From contig NZ_RRUE01000001.1 of assembly GCF_003892345.1 (NCBI RefSeq), positions 279,008-343,007 of the forward strand: DNA of 64,000 nucleotides. Direction: 5' to 3'. Source of the DNA: Lautropia dentalis (GTDB lineage Bacteria > Pseudomonadota > Gammaproteobacteria > Burkholderiales > Burkholderiaceae_E). The notes beneath the pieces are model-generated. The model did not search any database, had not been told where the DNA came from, and saw only the letters and a list, made by a program, of their open reading frames with translations. The position numbers and the translations under genes were made by a program. Shown in pieces: positions 63,953 to 64,000 of this stretch. Position 1 is the stretch's first letter. Each line of letters starts with the position of its first letter.

Positions 63953-64000
63953 TCAGCGTCCCTTGCTGCGGGCCGAGGCGAAGGCCATGGCCAGCGCGCT
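63953..64000 (-). CDS. Possible 3' end of a minus-strand gene cut by the window edge
   Basis: A 16-codon frame from the right edge, read leftwards, ends with TGA at 63953. The last residues read SALAMAFASARSKGR. The preceding hairpin at 63791-63831 is placed as a terminator would be. Nothing can be said about function. Confidence 0.3.
   Translation of the reverse strand, partial: SALAMAFASARSKGR

Overview
The window is a GC-rich chromosomal segment. Its gene content and order point to a betaproteobacterium, most likely Burkholderiales: rpsU-yqeY-dnaG-rpoD as one unit, tsaE-amidase, mutL-miaA, a FimT/PilV/PilW/PilX/PilE/PilY1 pilus locus, and a MutL that carries the endonuclease motifs of MutH-lacking bacteria. 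A Lautropia-like lineage would fit the GC content and the long low-complexity linkers, but that is a guess. I see no prophage, insertion sequence, CRISPR array, rRNA or origin.

Layout. 1-5578: selenocysteine/selenouridine locus (selA, cut by the window edge; selB; tRNA-Sec; selU/mnmH). 5589-9449: small accessory block (LysR regulator, divergent exported SMP-30-like protein, NAD(P)H oxidoreductase, Phd/PIN toxin-antitoxin pair with an operator). 9509-13987: miaA and mutL, then divergent dedA. 14054-27551: long minus-strand run that looks like a cell-surface glycan locus (COG4671/MurG-like and two GT4 glycosyltransferases, ABC exporter, two-domain APH-like kinase, two paralogous AlgE-like outer-membrane barrels each with its own terminator, and a methyltransferase). 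27735-32047: PepSY protein, OmpR-type response regulator, histidine kinase and UDP-glucose dehydrogenase; 11-bp-spaced direct repeats overlap the candidate promoter. 32184-39118: tsaE-amidase (minus), xerD, plsY, tsaD (minus) and a BaiN/YhiN flavoprotein. 39282-45357: macromolecular-synthesis unit with a strong sigma-70 promoter, a terminator after rpsU, and a terminator after rpoD. 45771-58391: type IV pilus tip locus with four consecutive stop/start overlaps and two tandem PilY1 paralogues. 58399-59316: YpfJ-type metallopeptidase (minus). 59557-63755: ABC importer resembling the glycerol GlpSTPQ type, with both ATPases degenerate, the two permeases fused, and no binding protein next to it.

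Three observations stand out. First, the glycan locus with its fused double kinase and paired barrels, next to ugd and a two-component system, could be an undescribed polysaccharide assembly/export system. Second, the importer has two ATPases that both lack the Q-loop Gln, the LSGGQ signature, the Walker B Glu and the H-loop His. Third, several housekeeping genes (selB, mutL, the amidase gene, dnaG) and the ABC exporter gene carry in-frame repeats whose period is a multiple of 3 bp inside linkers, so their linkers may vary in length without frameshift. Functions are read from sequence motifs only; resemblances to named families come from memory, not from a search.
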